DNA of 64,000 nucleotides from Ramlibacter sp. WS9 (GCF_003797765.1 NZ_RKMB01000005.1:1-64000); one strand, 5' to 3'. Numbered from the stretch's first letter, positions 1-8,371 are shown. Translations and numbers: made by a program. The notes: a model not told the origin generated them from the letters alone.

Positions 1-53
1 GCGGGGGGCAGAGGCATGGAGTGGTGGGTTCCCGGATGAGAGGGTCGAGAAGC

Positions 54-84
54 AAAAAAGCCGCCTGGCGAGCCGGGCGGCTTT
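54..84 (-). terminator. Rho-independent terminator downstream of bcp
   Basis: Inverted repeat with arms AAAGCCGCC and GGCGGCTTT. Read on the minus strand the hairpin is followed by a run of six T, the classic intrinsic terminator layout. It lies about 110 nt past the bcp stop codon. Positions 1-53 show no recognisable gene. Confidence 0.75.
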
Positions 85-193
85 GTGCGGGTTAGCGGTG
101 ATGACGCGATGCGCCGGGATCAACTGCATGAATTCATTATGCACAAGTCACTTGACGCTACAACCGCACCGGGTTGCATGTTGCTACAAAACG

Positions 194-670
194 TCAGGCG
201 GCCTTCTTGAGCAGCTTGACGGCCTTGAGCACGTCGTCAACGTGGCCGGGCACCTTGAGGCCGCGCCATTCCTGCTTGAGCACGCCATCGGCGCCGATGA
301 GGAAGGTGCTGCGCTCGATGCCCTTCACCTTCTTGCCGTACATGATCTTGTTCTTGACCACGCCGAACATGTGGCACATCTTCTCTTCGGTGTCGGCGAT
401 GAGTTCGAACGGCAGTTCGAGCTTGGTCTTGAACTCGTCGTGCGACTTCATGTTGTCGCGCGACACGCCGAACACTTCCGCGCCGGCCTTCACGAAGTCT
501 TTGTACTTGTCGCGGAACTGCATGGCCTCGGTGGTACAACCGGGGGTGTTGTCCTTCGGGTAGAAGTACAGCACCAGGACATTGCCGTTGTGCGAGGTGT
601 TGGTGACTTTGACGCCGCCCGTGGCGTTTGCTTCGAATTCGGGGATGGGCTTGTTGACAACGATCGCCAT
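194..670 (-). CDS. bcp: Thiol peroxidase, BCP/PrxQ-type peroxiredoxin
   Basis: A 158-residue cytoplasmic peroxiredoxin that reduces hydrogen peroxide and organic hydroperoxides, recycled by thioredoxin. The peroxidatic cysteine is Cys45 in the NTPGCTTEA motif. A second cysteine, Cys99 (EEKMCHMFG), lies in the second half of the protein; which cysteine resolves is not certain from sequence. Length fits the family (about 150-160). The ATG at 670 gives the usual short N-terminus before the thioredoxin fold. It is a single gene with its own terminator, and its leader carries a nested hairpin at 702-735. Confidence 0.93.
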   Translation of the reverse strand: MAIVVNKPIPEFEANATGGVKVTNTSHNGNVLVLYFYPKDNTPGCTTEAMQFRDKYKDFVKAGAEVFGVSRDNMKSHDEFKTKLELPFELIADTEEKMCHMFGVVKNKIMYGKKVKGIERSTFLIGADGVLKQEWRGLKVPGHVDDVLKAVKLLKKAA

Positions 671-701
671 GGACTTTGTTTCTCGTGTGACAGGAATGCT
701 C

Positions 702-735
702 GTTGCTACATGGGGACGGATAGTCCCGTTGCAAC
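702..735 (-). other. Nested inverted repeat in the bcp leader
   Basis: Outer arms GTTGC (702-706) and GCAAC (731-735) enclose inner arms GGGAC (713-717) and GTCCC (723-727). The structure lies 32-65 nt upstream of the bcp start codon and could form in its 5' untranslated RNA. There is no T-tract, so it is not an intrinsic terminator. Function unknown. Confidence 0.35.
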
Positions 736-776
736 CCGTGATTTTACCCTGAAACTGCCCTCAGGACGGGCTGAGG

Positions 777-1154
777 TCACGCAGGCTGTTCAATCAGCAG
801 GGCCACCGCGACATTGCGCCCCTCATGCGCGAGGATGTTGTAGGTGCGGCAGGCCGCGGCCGTGTCCATCGTTTCGATGCCGATGCGGCGCGCGATGAGC
901 GGCCGCAGCCACGCGGCCTGCGGAAAGCGGATGCGCGATCCGCTGCCGAAGATCACAACCTCGGCATCCACCTCGGCCAGCCGCGCGAAGTGGTCCGCGT
1001 TGAGGTCCTCGAAAGTGCGCGAAGGCCAGTCGATGCGCTCACCGCGCGAACTGAGGATGACGCTTTTCGTGATTTTTTCCGAGCCGACGCCGACCCATCC
1101 GGGTCCGTGTCCGCTGATCGATTGCACATCTGACTTGTCGGGTTGCAGCTTCAT
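777..1154 (-). CDS. Mth938-like domain (DUF498) protein
   Basis: A 125-residue protein of the Mth938/DUF498 fold, the family that also contains the mitochondrial complex I assembly factor NDUFAF3. Bacterial members have no established reaction. The motif EVVIFGSGSRIRFP followed by the GIETMDTAAACRTYNIL region is typical. I start it at the ATG at 1154 (MKLQPDKS) because relatives begin there; the frame stays open to a GTG at 1178, but no ribosome binding site is evident for either. It faces away from alaA, sharing a short divergent intergenic region. Confidence 0.8.
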   Translation of the reverse strand: MKLQPDKSDVQSISGHGPGWVGVGSEKITKSVILSSRGERIDWPSRTFEDLNADHFARLAEVDAEVVIFGSGSRIRFPQAAWLRPLIARRIGIETMDTAAACRTYNILAHEGRNVAVALLIEQPA

Positions 1155-1244
1155 GGTGCGGTCATTGTTGCGCTGCACTAAAAACAGGCAGAACTGTGGT
1201 CAAATTATAGGTTTTCACCCGTGAAGAACACCCTTGGAGGGGCT

Positions 1245-2471
1245 TTGAAGACTGTCCAGAAATCCGCCAAGCTGGCGAACGTCCTCTACGACATCCGGGG
1301 TCCGATCATGGACGCGGCCCGGCAGATGGAGGAAGACGGCCACAAGATCATCAGGCTCAACATCGGCAACCTGGCCGTGTTCGGCTTCGATGCGCCCGAG
1401 GAAATCCAGCAGGACATGATCCGCAACCTGCCCAATTCGGCCGGTTATTCGGACAGCAAGGGTATTTTCGCCGCCCGCAAGGCGGTGATGCACGAAACCC
1501 AGAAGCAGGGCATCAAGGGCGTCACGCTGGACGATATTTACCTGGGCAATGGCGCGAGCGAACTGATCGCCATGGCCACCAATGCCTTGCTGGACGATGG
1601 TGACGAATTGTTGCTGCCGGCCCCGGACTATCCGCTCTGGACCGCCGCGACCAGCCTTTCGGGCGGCAAGCCCGTGCATTACCTGTGCGAGGAGGCCAAC
1701 GGCTGGATGCCCGACCTTGCCGATATCCGCCGCAAGATCACGCCCGCGACCAAGGGCATCGTCGTTATCAACCCGAACAACCCGACGGGCGCGCTTTACT
1801 CCGACGAACTGCTCAAGGGCATCGTCGAGATCGCCAGAGAGCATGGGCTGGTGATCCTGGCTGACGAGGTCTACGACAAGGTCCTGTACGACGGCGCGAA
1901 GCACACCGCGATCGCCAGCCTGTCCGACGACGTGCTGACGCTGACTTTCAATTCCCTCTCCAAGAGCTACCGCTCGTGCGGCTATCGCGCCGGCTGGGTG
2001 GTGGTCTCGGGCGACAAGAGGGCCGCTGCCGACTACATCGAGGGGCTGAACATGCTCTCGAACATGCGGCTGTGCGCGAACGTGCCTGGCCAATGGGCGA
2101 TCCAGACCGCGCTGGGCGGCTACCAGAGCATCAACGAGCTCGTGGCCGACGGCGGGCGCCTGCGCCGCCAGCGCGACCTCGCTTACGAACTGATCACCGC
2201 CATTCCGGGCGTGAGCTGCGTCAAGCCGTCCGCGGCGCTCTACATGTTTCCGAAGCTCGACCCCAAGGTCTACCCGATCCAGGACGACCGCCAGTTCTTC
2301 CTGGAGCTGCTGCAGGAAACGCGCGTGATGCTGGTGCAGGGCACCGGTTTCAACTGGGCCACGCCCGACCATTTCCGCATCGTCTTCCTGCCGCATGAAG
2401 ACGATTTGCGCGAGGCGATCAACCGCATCGCGAAGTTTCTTGAGAGCTACCGAAAGCGCACCACTGTATGA
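1245..2471 (+). CDS. alaA: Alanine-synthesising aminotransferase, AlaA type
   Basis: PLP-dependent class I aminotransferase that makes alanine from pyruvate with glutamate as donor. The match to E. coli AlaA (YfbQ) is strong along the length: YDIRGPIMDAARQMEE, the INPNNPTGA segment and the PLP lysine in NSLSKSYRSCGYRAGW (Lys240). One proline of the AlaA N-terminal motif NIGNPAPFGF is leucine here (NIGNLAVFGF). The chosen start is TTG 1245, preceded by GGAGGGG at 1236-1242, giving MKTVQKSAKL, which aligns with the E. coli N-terminus. A GTG at 1221 would add eight residues but has no ribosome binding site. The stop overlaps the hom start (ATGA), so the two are translationally coupled. Confidence 0.9.
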   Translation: MKTVQKSAKLANVLYDIRGPIMDAARQMEEDGHKIIRLNIGNLAVFGFDAPEEIQQDMIRNLPNSAGYSDSKGIFAARKAVMHETQKQGIKGVTLDDIYLGNGASELIAMATNALLDDGDELLLPAPDYPLWTAATSLSGGKPVHYLCEEANGWMPDLADIRRKITPATKGIVVINPNNPTGALYSDELLKGIVEIAREHGLVILADEVYDKVLYDGAKHTAIASLSDDVLTLTFNSLSKSYRSCGYRAGWVVVSGDKRAAADYIEGLNMLSNMRLCANVPGQWAIQTALGGYQSINELVADGGRLRRQRDLAYELITAIPGVSCVKPSAALYMFPKLDPKVYPIQDDRQFFLELLQETRVMLVQGTGFNWATPDHFRIVFLPHEDDLREAINRIAKFLESYRKRTTV

Positions 2472-3778
2472 AACCAATCCAAGTAGGCCTGCTGGGCATA
2501 GGCACCGTCGGCACGGGCGCGTACAACGTACTCAAACGCAACCAGGAAGAGATCAAGCGCCGCGCCGGCCGCGGCATCGAGATCACGATGGTCGCGGACC
2601 TCGACACGGCACGCGCCAAGTCCCTCGTCGGCCCCGACACGCAAGTCGTCAGTGACGCCCGCGCCATCATCGCCAACCCCGAGATCGACATCGTCATCGA
2701 GCTGATCGGCGGCTACGGCATTGCCAAGCAGCTGGTGATGGAAGCCATAGAAGCCGGCAAGCACGTCGTCACCGCCAACAAGGCGCTGCTGGCCGTGCAC
2801 GGCACCGAAATCTTCGCGGCCGCTCACCGCCGCGGTGTGATGGTGGCTTTCGAAGCCGCCGTGGCCGGCGGCATCCCGATCATCAAGGCGCTGCGTGAAG
2901 GTCTCACCGCCAACAGCATCGAGTGGATCGCAGGCATCATCAACGGCACCACCAACTTCATCCTGTCCGAGATGCGCGACAAGGGCCTGGATTTCGACGT
3001 CGCATTGAAGGACGCGCAGCGCCTGGGCTACGCCGAGGCGGACCCGACGTTCGACATCGAAGGCGTCGACGCCGCGCACAAGGCCACCATCATGTCGGCC
3101 ATCGCGTTCGGCATCCCGGTGCAATTCGACAAGGCCTACGTCGAGGGCATCACCAAGCTGGGCGCGCAGGACATCAAGTACGCCGAGCAACTGGGCTACC
3201 GCATCAAGCTGCTGGGCATCACCAAGCGCACACCCAAGGGGGTGGAGCTGCGCGTGCACCCGGCGCTGGTCCCGGCCAAGCGCTTGATCGCGAACGTCGA
3301 AGGCGCGATGAACGCCGTGATGGTGCAGGGCGACGCCGTCGGCACCACGCTGTACTACGGCAAAGGCGCGGGCAGCGAGCCGACGGCAAGCGCTGTGATC
3401 GCCGACCTGGTCGACATCACGCGGCTGCACACGGCCGATGCGGCCAACCGCGTGCCGCATCTGGCCTTCCAGCCGGACCAGATGAGCGACGCGGTGGTCC
3501 TTCCCATGAGCGAAGTCGTGACCAGCTACTACCTGCGCTTGCGCGTGGCCGACCAGGCCGGCGTGCTGGCGAAGGTGACGGGCCAACTCGCCGCGGCGGG
3601 CATCAGCATCGACGCGATGCTGCAGCGCGAAGCGGGCGAGGGCGAGAAGCAGACCGACCTGATCATCCTGACCCACAGCGTGCGCGAAGGCACGATGAAC
3701 GAGGTCATCGCGCAGATGCAGGGCCTCCCCACCGTGCTGGCGCCAATCACGCGCATCCGCAAGGAAGAACTCGCCTGA
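2468..3778 (+). CDS. hom: Homoserine dehydrogenase
   Basis: A 436-residue monofunctional enzyme that reduces aspartate semialdehyde to homoserine for threonine and methionine synthesis. The N-terminal Rossmann domain starts with GLLGIGTVGTGAYN. The catalytic domain carries the NGTTNFIL motif and the GYAEADPTFDIEG signature. A C-terminal ACT domain begins near YYLRLRVADQAGVL and is the usual site of threonine feedback inhibition. The start ATG overlaps the alaA stop by 4 nt, and its own stop shares one base with the thrC start (TGATG), so alaA, hom and thrC form one transcription and translation unit. Confidence 0.96.
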   Translation: MKPIQVGLLGIGTVGTGAYNVLKRNQEEIKRRAGRGIEITMVADLDTARAKSLVGPDTQVVSDARAIIANPEIDIVIELIGGYGIAKQLVMEAIEAGKHVVTANKALLAVHGTEIFAAAHRRGVMVAFEAAVAGGIPIIKALREGLTANSIEWIAGIINGTTNFILSEMRDKGLDFDVALKDAQRLGYAEADPTFDIEGVDAAHKATIMSAIAFGIPVQFDKAYVEGITKLGAQDIKYAEQLGYRIKLLGITKRTPKGVELRVHPALVPAKRLIANVEGAMNAVMVQGDAVGTTLYYGKGAGSEPTASAVIADLVDITRLHTADAANRVPHLAFQPDQMSDAVVLPMSEVVTSYYLRLRVADQAGVLAKVTGQLAAAGISIDAMLQREAGEGEKQTDLIILTHSVREGTMNEVIAQMQGLPTVLAPITRIRKEELA

Positions 3779-5208
3779 TGTTGTACGTCTCGACGCGCGG
3801 TCACGCTGACCGCAAGCACTTCTGCGAAATCCTGCTCGAGGGCTTGGCGCCGGATGGCGGTTTGTACCTGCCCGAACGCTACCCGCAGGTCGATTCGGCC
3901 ACGCTGGCGAAGTGGCGCGGCCTGCCGTACGCCGATCTGGCGTTCGAGATCCTGTCGCTGTACATCGACGACATTCCGGCGGCAGATCTGCGCGCGATCT
4001 GCCGCAAGACGTACACGGAGAAGGTGTTCGGCACGACGGAGATCGTGCCGCTGAAGAAGCTCGAAGACGGCCTGTGCCTGGAAGCCTTGTCCAACGGCCC
4101 GACGCTGGCGTTCAAGGACATGGCGATGCAGCTCCTGGGCAACCTGTTCGAATACGAACTGGCGCGCCGCGGTGAAGAACTCAACATTCTCGGCGCGACG
4201 TCCGGCGACACCGGCAGCGCGGCCGAATACGCGATGCGCGGCAAGAAGGGCGTACGCGTCTTCATGACGTCGCCGCATGGCCGCATGAGCCCGTTCCAGC
4301 AGGCGCAAATGTTCAGCCTGCAGGATGCCAACATCCACAACATCGCCATCGAAGGCGTGTTCGACGACTGCCAGGACATCGTCAAGGCCGTGTCGAACGA
4401 CCTCGACTTCAAGCGCAAGTACCGCATCGGCACAGTGAACTCCATCAACTGGGCCCGACTGGTGGCTCAGGTCGTTTACTACTTCGCCGGGTATTTTCAA
4501 GCCACAAGCCCTCTCCCAGAGGGAGAGGGAGCGAAGAAGGTCAGCTTCACTGTTCCCTCCGGCAACTTCGGCAACATCTGCGCGGGCCACGTCGCCCGCA
4601 GCATGGGCCTGCCGATCGACAAGCTCGTACTCGCCACCAACGAAAACGACGTGCTCGACGAGTTTTTCCGCACGGGTGTGTACCGCGTGCGTGCCGCCGC
4701 CGATACGCACGAGACGTCCAGCCCGTCGATGGACATCAGCAAGGCCAGCAACTTCGAACGCTTCGTCTTCGATTTGCTGGGACGCGACGGTCCCAGAGTC
4801 AAGTCGCTGTTCGGCGAACAGCTGTCCGCACAAGGCAAGTTCGACCTCAGCGCAGATCCCGCCTTCAAGCACGCACGCGAGCGCTACGGGTTCATCAGCG
4901 GCAAGAGCACGCATGCCGACCGCATCGCGACCATCCGCGACACACACGAGCGGTTCAAGGCGACGATCGACACGCACACCGCCGATGGCCTGAAGATCGC
5001 GCGCCAGCACGTGCAGCCCGGCGTTCCGATGATCGTGCTCGAGACCGCGTTGCCGATCAAGTTCGCGGCCAGCATCGTCGAAGCGCTCGGCCACGAGCCG
5101 GAACGGCCGCCGCAGTTCGAGGGCATCGAGAAGCTGCCCAAGCGCGTCAAGGTCATGCCGGCGGACGTGAAGGCCATCAAGGAATTCATCGCCGCGGAAT
5201 GCGCCTGA
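3778..5208 (+). CDS. thrC: Threonine synthase
   Basis: A 476-residue PLP enzyme converting O-phosphohomoserine to threonine. The N-terminus MLYVSTRGHADRKHF is typical of the bacterial type, and the PLP lysine is Lys113 in GPTLAFKDMAM. The glycine-rich phosphate site is ATSGDTGSAAEYA. The start ATG at 3778 overlaps the hom stop; an upstream extension of the same frame lies wholly inside hom and is spurious. Residues of about 244-252 (SPLPEGEGA) are encoded by a perfect palindrome, and this segment does not belong to the family consensus. It sits just before the conserved FTVPSGNFGN motif. Confidence 0.95.
   Translation: MLYVSTRGHADRKHFCEILLEGLAPDGGLYLPERYPQVDSATLAKWRGLPYADLAFEILSLYIDDIPAADLRAICRKTYTEKVFGTTEIVPLKKLEDGLCLEALSNGPTLAFKDMAMQLLGNLFEYELARRGEELNILGATSGDTGSAAEYAMRGKKGVRVFMTSPHGRMSPFQQAQMFSLQDANIHNIAIEGVFDDCQDIVKAVSNDLDFKRKYRIGTVNSINWARLVAQVVYYFAGYFQATSPLPEGEGAKKVSFTVPSGNFGNICAGHVARSMGLPIDKLVLATNENDVLDEFFRTGVYRVRAAADTHETSSPSMDISKASNFERFVFDLLGRDGPRVKSLFGEQLSAQGKFDLSADPAFKHARERYGFISGKSTHADRIATIRDTHERFKATIDTHTADGLKIARQHVQPGVPMIVLETALPIKFAASIVEALGHEPERPPQFEGIEKLPKRVKVMPADVKAIKEFIAAECA
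4509..4529. repeat. Palindromic repeat inside thrC
   Basis: Perfect 9-3-9 palindrome: left arm CCCTCTCCC, spacer AGA, right arm GGGAGAGGG. It is read in frame within thrC as part of SPLPEGEGA. The architecture matches the 9-3-9 palindrome inside mfd at 34557-34577. Confidence 0.8.
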
Positions 5209-5235
5209 TGCGCGGTATCTCGAGCCGGTAACGCG

Positions 5236-5769
5236 ATGAAAGTCGTCGCCTTCGCGGGATTCTCGGGTTCGGGCAAGACCACGCTGGTCGAGCGGCTGAT
5301 CCCGGCCCTCAAGCTGCGCGGCCTGCGCGTTTCGGTGGTCAAGCACGCGCACCACAAGTTCGACATCGATCAGCCCGGCAAGGACACGTTCCGGCACCGC
5401 GAGGCCGGCGCCTTCGAGGTGGTGGTTGCGTCCGACAAGCGTCTCGCTCTGATGCGCGAATTCGAGCAGCCGGCGCAGCTGACGGTGCACCATCTGCTGG
5501 CGGAACTGTATGAGGGCGTCGACTGGGTGCTGGTCGAAGGCTTCAAGGCCAGCAACCTGCTGAAGATCGAGGTCTGGCGGCCGGCCGCCGGCAAGCCGGC
5601 GCTGTACAACGACGACGACTTCATCGCGGCCATCGCCACCGACTTGCCCGCGCAACTGCCCGGGCCCACCCTGCGCCCGGTGCTGGATTTGAACGATCCC
5701 GATGCGGTGGCCCAATGGCTGACCGAAAATGGGCACCGCTTCGACTACGACCCGGAGATGTATTCATGA
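5236..5769 (+). CDS. mobB: Molybdopterin-guanine dinucleotide biosynthesis adaptor MobB
   Basis: A 177-residue P-loop GTPase that supports MobA in attaching GMP to molybdopterin. The Walker A motif GFSGSGKTTL is at residues 8-17. It is followed by VVKHAHHKFDIDQPGKDT, the MobB region that holds the conserved histidines and the GKDT-type motif, and the later segment VLVEGFK. The ATG at 5236 puts the P-loop at the usual distance from the N-terminus. It begins 27 nt after thrC and overlaps moeA by 4 nt. No mobA is in the window. Confidence 0.9.
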   Translation: MKVVAFAGFSGSGKTTLVERLIPALKLRGLRVSVVKHAHHKFDIDQPGKDTFRHREAGAFEVVVASDKRLALMREFEQPAQLTVHHLLAELYEGVDWVLVEGFKASNLLKIEVWRPAAGKPALYNDDDFIAAIATDLPAQLPGPTLRPVLDLNDPDAVAQWLTENGHRFDYDPEMYS

Positions 5770-7004
5770 GCGCCCCACGCGCCCCACGCGCGCCGCTGAA
5801 GGCGCTCGACGATGCCTTGGCCGAGCTGCTGGGCCATGCACGAACGCTCGATGGCACCGAAACCGTCTCGACCTTCGACGCCGACGCGCGCGTGCTGGCG
5901 CAAGACCTCGTCTCGGCCTTACAGGTGCCGCCCCAGGACAACAGTTCGATGGACGGCTATGCCGTGCGCAGCAGCGAGATCGCCGACGAGGGCGTGAACC
6001 TGCCGGTTAGCCAGCGCATCCCCGCCGGCACCGCGCCCGAGCCATTGGTCCCAGGTAGCGCAGCGCGTATCTTCACCGGCGCGCCGATCCCGCCGGGCGC
6101 CGACGCGGTGGTGATGCAGGAAGAGACCGAACCCGCCGGTGAACAGGTCGTTCGCATCCTGCGCGTTCCCGCACCCGGCCAGTGGATCCGCCGCAGCGGC
6201 GAAGACGTGACGCGCGGTGCCGTGGTGCTGGCCAAGGGTGATCGTCTCACCGCCGCTGCGCTCGGCCTGGCCGCCAGCATCGGTATGGCCCAGCTGACGG
6301 TGGCTCGCCGCCCTCGCGTGGCACTCTTTTCCACCGGCGACGAGCTTGTGATGCCGGGCGAGGTTGCCCCGGACCAGATGAAGCCCGGTGCCATCTACAA
6401 CTCCAACCGCTTCTTCCTCAGCGCCTTGCTGCGCCGGCTGGAGTGCGAGGTCAGCGACTACGGCATCGTGCCGGACAAGCGTGACGCCACGCTCCAGGCG
6501 CTGGCGCATGCCGGCAAAGAGCACGACCTGATCCTCACCAGCGGCGGCGTCTCCGTCGGCGAAGAAGATCACATCAAGCCGGCGGTGGAGCAGCTCGGCT
6601 CGCTGGACCTGTGGCAGATCGCGATCAAGCCCGGCAAGCCCTTCGCCTATGGCAAGGTCGGCGCCGCGCACTTCATGGGCCTGCCGGGCAACCCGGTGTC
6701 GAGCTTCGTCACCTTTCTGCTGCTGGTGCGGCCCTTCCTGCTCAAGCTGCAGGGCGCAACCCAGCTCGCGCCTGCCCGCACGCAACTGCAGGCGCATTTC
6801 GACTGGCCTCGCGCCGACAAGCGCCGCGAGTTTCTGCGCGTGCGCCGCAATGCAGAAGGCGGCCTCGACCTATTCCCCAACCAGAGCTCGGGGGTGCTGA
6901 CTTCCGCCGCCTGGGGTGACGGCCTGGTCGACAACGCGCCCGGGCAGACGATCGCCAAGGGCCAGCTCGTGTCCTTCATTTCGCTCGCGGAGTTGCTGGC
7001 ATGA
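5766..7004 (+). CDS. moeA: Molybdopterin molybdenumtransferase MoeA
   Basis: A 412-residue enzyme that inserts molybdate into adenylylated molybdopterin. Signatures are QDNSSMDGYAVRS near the N-terminus, FTGAPIPPGADAVVMQEE, the MoCF domain segment LTSGGVSVGEEDHIKPA and MGLPGNPVSSFVTF. Length is normal (E. coli 411). I start at ATG 5766, overlapping the mobB stop, rather than at the in-frame codon at 5715 that lies inside mobB. The stop overlaps moaD by 4 nt, so mobB, moeA and moaD are coupled. Confidence 0.94.
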   Translation: MSAPRAPRAPLKALDDALAELLGHARTLDGTETVSTFDADARVLAQDLVSALQVPPQDNSSMDGYAVRSSEIADEGVNLPVSQRIPAGTAPEPLVPGSAARIFTGAPIPPGADAVVMQEETEPAGEQVVRILRVPAPGQWIRRSGEDVTRGAVVLAKGDRLTAAALGLAASIGMAQLTVARRPRVALFSTGDELVMPGEVAPDQMKPGAIYNSNRFFLSALLRRLECEVSDYGIVPDKRDATLQALAHAGKEHDLILTSGGVSVGEEDHIKPAVEQLGSLDLWQIAIKPGKPFAYGKVGAAHFMGLPGNPVSSFVTFLLLVRPFLLKLQGATQLAPARTQLQAHFDWPRADKRREFLRVRRNAEGGLDLFPNQSSGVLTSAAWGDGLVDNAPGQTIAKGQLVSFISLAELLA

Positions 7005-7252
7005 AGGTCACGGTGAAGTACTTCGCGTCCATCCGCGAAGCGTTGGGGCAGGGCAGCGAAACCGTCGATACGTCCGCAGGCAGCCTCGCCGCGTTGCGTG
7101 AAGAGCTGATCGCCCGCGGCGGCGCGCATGCGCAAGCGCTGGCGCATGGCAAGTCCGTGCGGGTCGCGTTGAACCAGGTGATGAGCGATGAATCCGTCGC
7201 GCTGGCCGAGGGCTGCGAGGTGGCGTTCTTTCCGCCGGTGACAGGGGGCTGA
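7001..7252 (+). CDS. moaD: Molybdopterin synthase small subunit MoaD
   Basis: An 83-residue ubiquitin-like sulfur carrier. It ends in the obligatory Gly-Gly (PPVTGG), which is adenylated and thiocarboxylated to donate sulfur in molybdopterin formation. The N-terminal strand MKVTVKYFASIREALG is typical. It overlaps moeA by 4 nt and is followed 4 nt later by moaE, its heterotetramer partner. Confidence 0.94.
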   Translation: MKVTVKYFASIREALGQGSETVDTSAGSLAALREELIARGGAHAQALAHGKSVRVALNQVMSDESVALAEGCEVAFFPPVTGG

Positions 7253-7256
7253 GCCC

Positions 7257-7820
7257 ATGGGCCCACGCGTTTCCATCCAGACCCAGGACTTCAACCTTGC
7301 CGACGAGATCGTGGCGCTGCAGGGGCCGGACAAGCGCGTCGGCGCCGTGTGCAGCTTCGTCGGCACGGTGAGAGGCGCGAATATGGCCCCCACGCTTGCC
7401 GCTGGCGCGGCTGCGCTGCCCCCCGAGGGGGCCCTGCCGCCTAGGGGCGGCCCGTCGCCGGCAGAGGGCAACAACGGTCCCCAGGTGCTGAGCATGGAGC
7501 TGGAGCACTACCCGGGCATGACGGAAAAGGCGATCGAAGCCATGATCGATGAAGCGCATCGGCGCTTCGACATCTATGGCGCGCGCGTGATCCACCGCAT
7601 CGGCGTGCTGCAGCCGCTGGACCAGATCGTGATGGTGGCGGTGACCTCGGCGCACCGCGGCGAGAGCTTCAAGGCCTGCGAGTTCCTGATGGACTACCTG
7701 AAGACGCAGGCGCCGTTCTGGAAAAAAGAGCAGACACCGCAGGGCGCGCACTGGGTCGATGCCCGCGTGACCGACGACGCCGCGCTGGCACGCTGGGGCA
7801 TCGAAAAACCCAACACCTGA
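7257..7820 (+). CDS. moaE: Molybdopterin synthase catalytic subunit MoaE with inserted repeat-encoded segment
   Basis: The large subunit of molybdopterin synthase, which converts precursor Z to molybdopterin using MoaD thiocarboxylate. Core motifs are GAVCSFVGTVRG, MELEHYPGMTEKAI, RIGVLQPLDQIVMV and APFWKKEQ, the last carrying the conserved active-site lysines. At 187 residues it is about 35 longer than E. coli MoaE (150). The excess is one block, residues of about 43-75, between FVGTVRGAN and VLSMELEHYPGM. It is rich in Pro, Ala and Gly and is encoded by a palindromic repeat cluster (7385-7470). Everything flanking it is intact, so I expect a functional enzyme with an added loop. Confidence 0.93.
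   Translation: MGPRVSIQTQDFNLADEIVALQGPDKRVGAVCSFVGTVRGANMAPTLAAGAAALPPEGALPPRGGPSPAEGNNGPQVLSMELEHYPGMTEKAIEAMIDEAHRRFDIYGARVIHRIGVLQPLDQIVMVAVTSAHRGESFKACEFLMDYLKTQAPFWKKEQTPQGAHWVDARVTDDAALARWGIEKPNT
7385..7470. repeat. Comamonadaceae-type palindromic repeat cluster inside moaE
   Basis: Contains GCCCCC-CGA-GGGGGC (7418-7432) and, four bases on, GCCGCC-TAGG-GGCGGC (7436-7451). The preceding CCCCCACGCTTGCCGCTG stretch resembles extragenic repeats that I associate with Comamonadaceae genomes. It is translated as part of moaE without a stop or frame change. Confidence 0.7.
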
Positions 7821-8339
7821 CTACTTCTTCCCCGGCGGCACGAAAGCCGCCCGCGCATCCTCTTCCAGCTCCCCCGTCAGCAACTGCAGCAGTTCCACCA
7901 ACTGCGCCTGCTGCGCCTTGTCGAGCGGCGCCAGCAGGCGCTTGTAGGCCTTTTCGGCAGGTTTCTGGGCCCGTGCCAGCATGGCCGTGCCTTCCGCCGT
8001 CAGCGCGACCGAGACATTGCGCTTGTTGTCGGGCGCGGGTGCCCGAGCCACCAGGCCGCGCGCTTCCAGGCCGCGCAGCACCCGAAGCACCGTCACCTTG
8101 TCGAAGCCCAGGGCTCGCGCGAGGCTGGACTGCCCCAACCCGGGGTGGGCCTTGACGACAGTCAGGACCCCGAACTGGGCCGGCGTCAGCGCCAGGTCGC
8201 GGCACTCGTCCTCGAAGACGGCGGCCGAGATCTGGTGGGCCCGGCGCAAAAGAAAGCCGGGGCGCACATAAAGGCGGGAGAGACTGGCGGGCATCGAAGC
8301 GGGCGGCGGTACAGGACCTAAAGCGTTACGGGAATCCAT
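7821..8339 (-). CDS. MarR-family transcriptional regulator
   Basis: A 172-residue winged helix-turn-helix regulator. The DNA-binding region includes LTPAQFGVLTVVKAHPGLGQ, SLARALGFDKVTVLRVLRGLEARGLV in consecutive helices and the wing APDNKRNVSVALTAEG. The C-terminal helices (KAYKRLLAPLDKAQQAQLVELL) form the dimer interface. I chose ATG 8339, which has GAGG about 8 nt upstream, over a TTG at 8366. It abuts moaE tail to tail with no spacer. It is divergent from the Bug-type binding protein and monooxygenase, which it probably regulates; that link is inferred from position. Confidence 0.88.
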   Translation of the reverse strand: MDSRNALGPVPPPASMPASLSRLYVRPGFLLRRAHQISAAVFEDECRDLALTPAQFGVLTVVKAHPGLGQSSLARALGFDKVTVLRVLRGLEARGLVARAPAPDNKRNVSVALTAEGTAMLARAQKPAEKAYKRLLAPLDKAQQAQLVELLQLLTGELEEDARAAFVPPGKK

Positions 8340-8371
8340 GGATTGTGCCTCGTATGGAGCCGTCAATAATG

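Noticed and set aside
3529-5736. A 735-codon open frame antisense to hom, thrC and mobB
   Set aside because: It covers three coupled, fully recognisable genes; only a codon-bias shadow.
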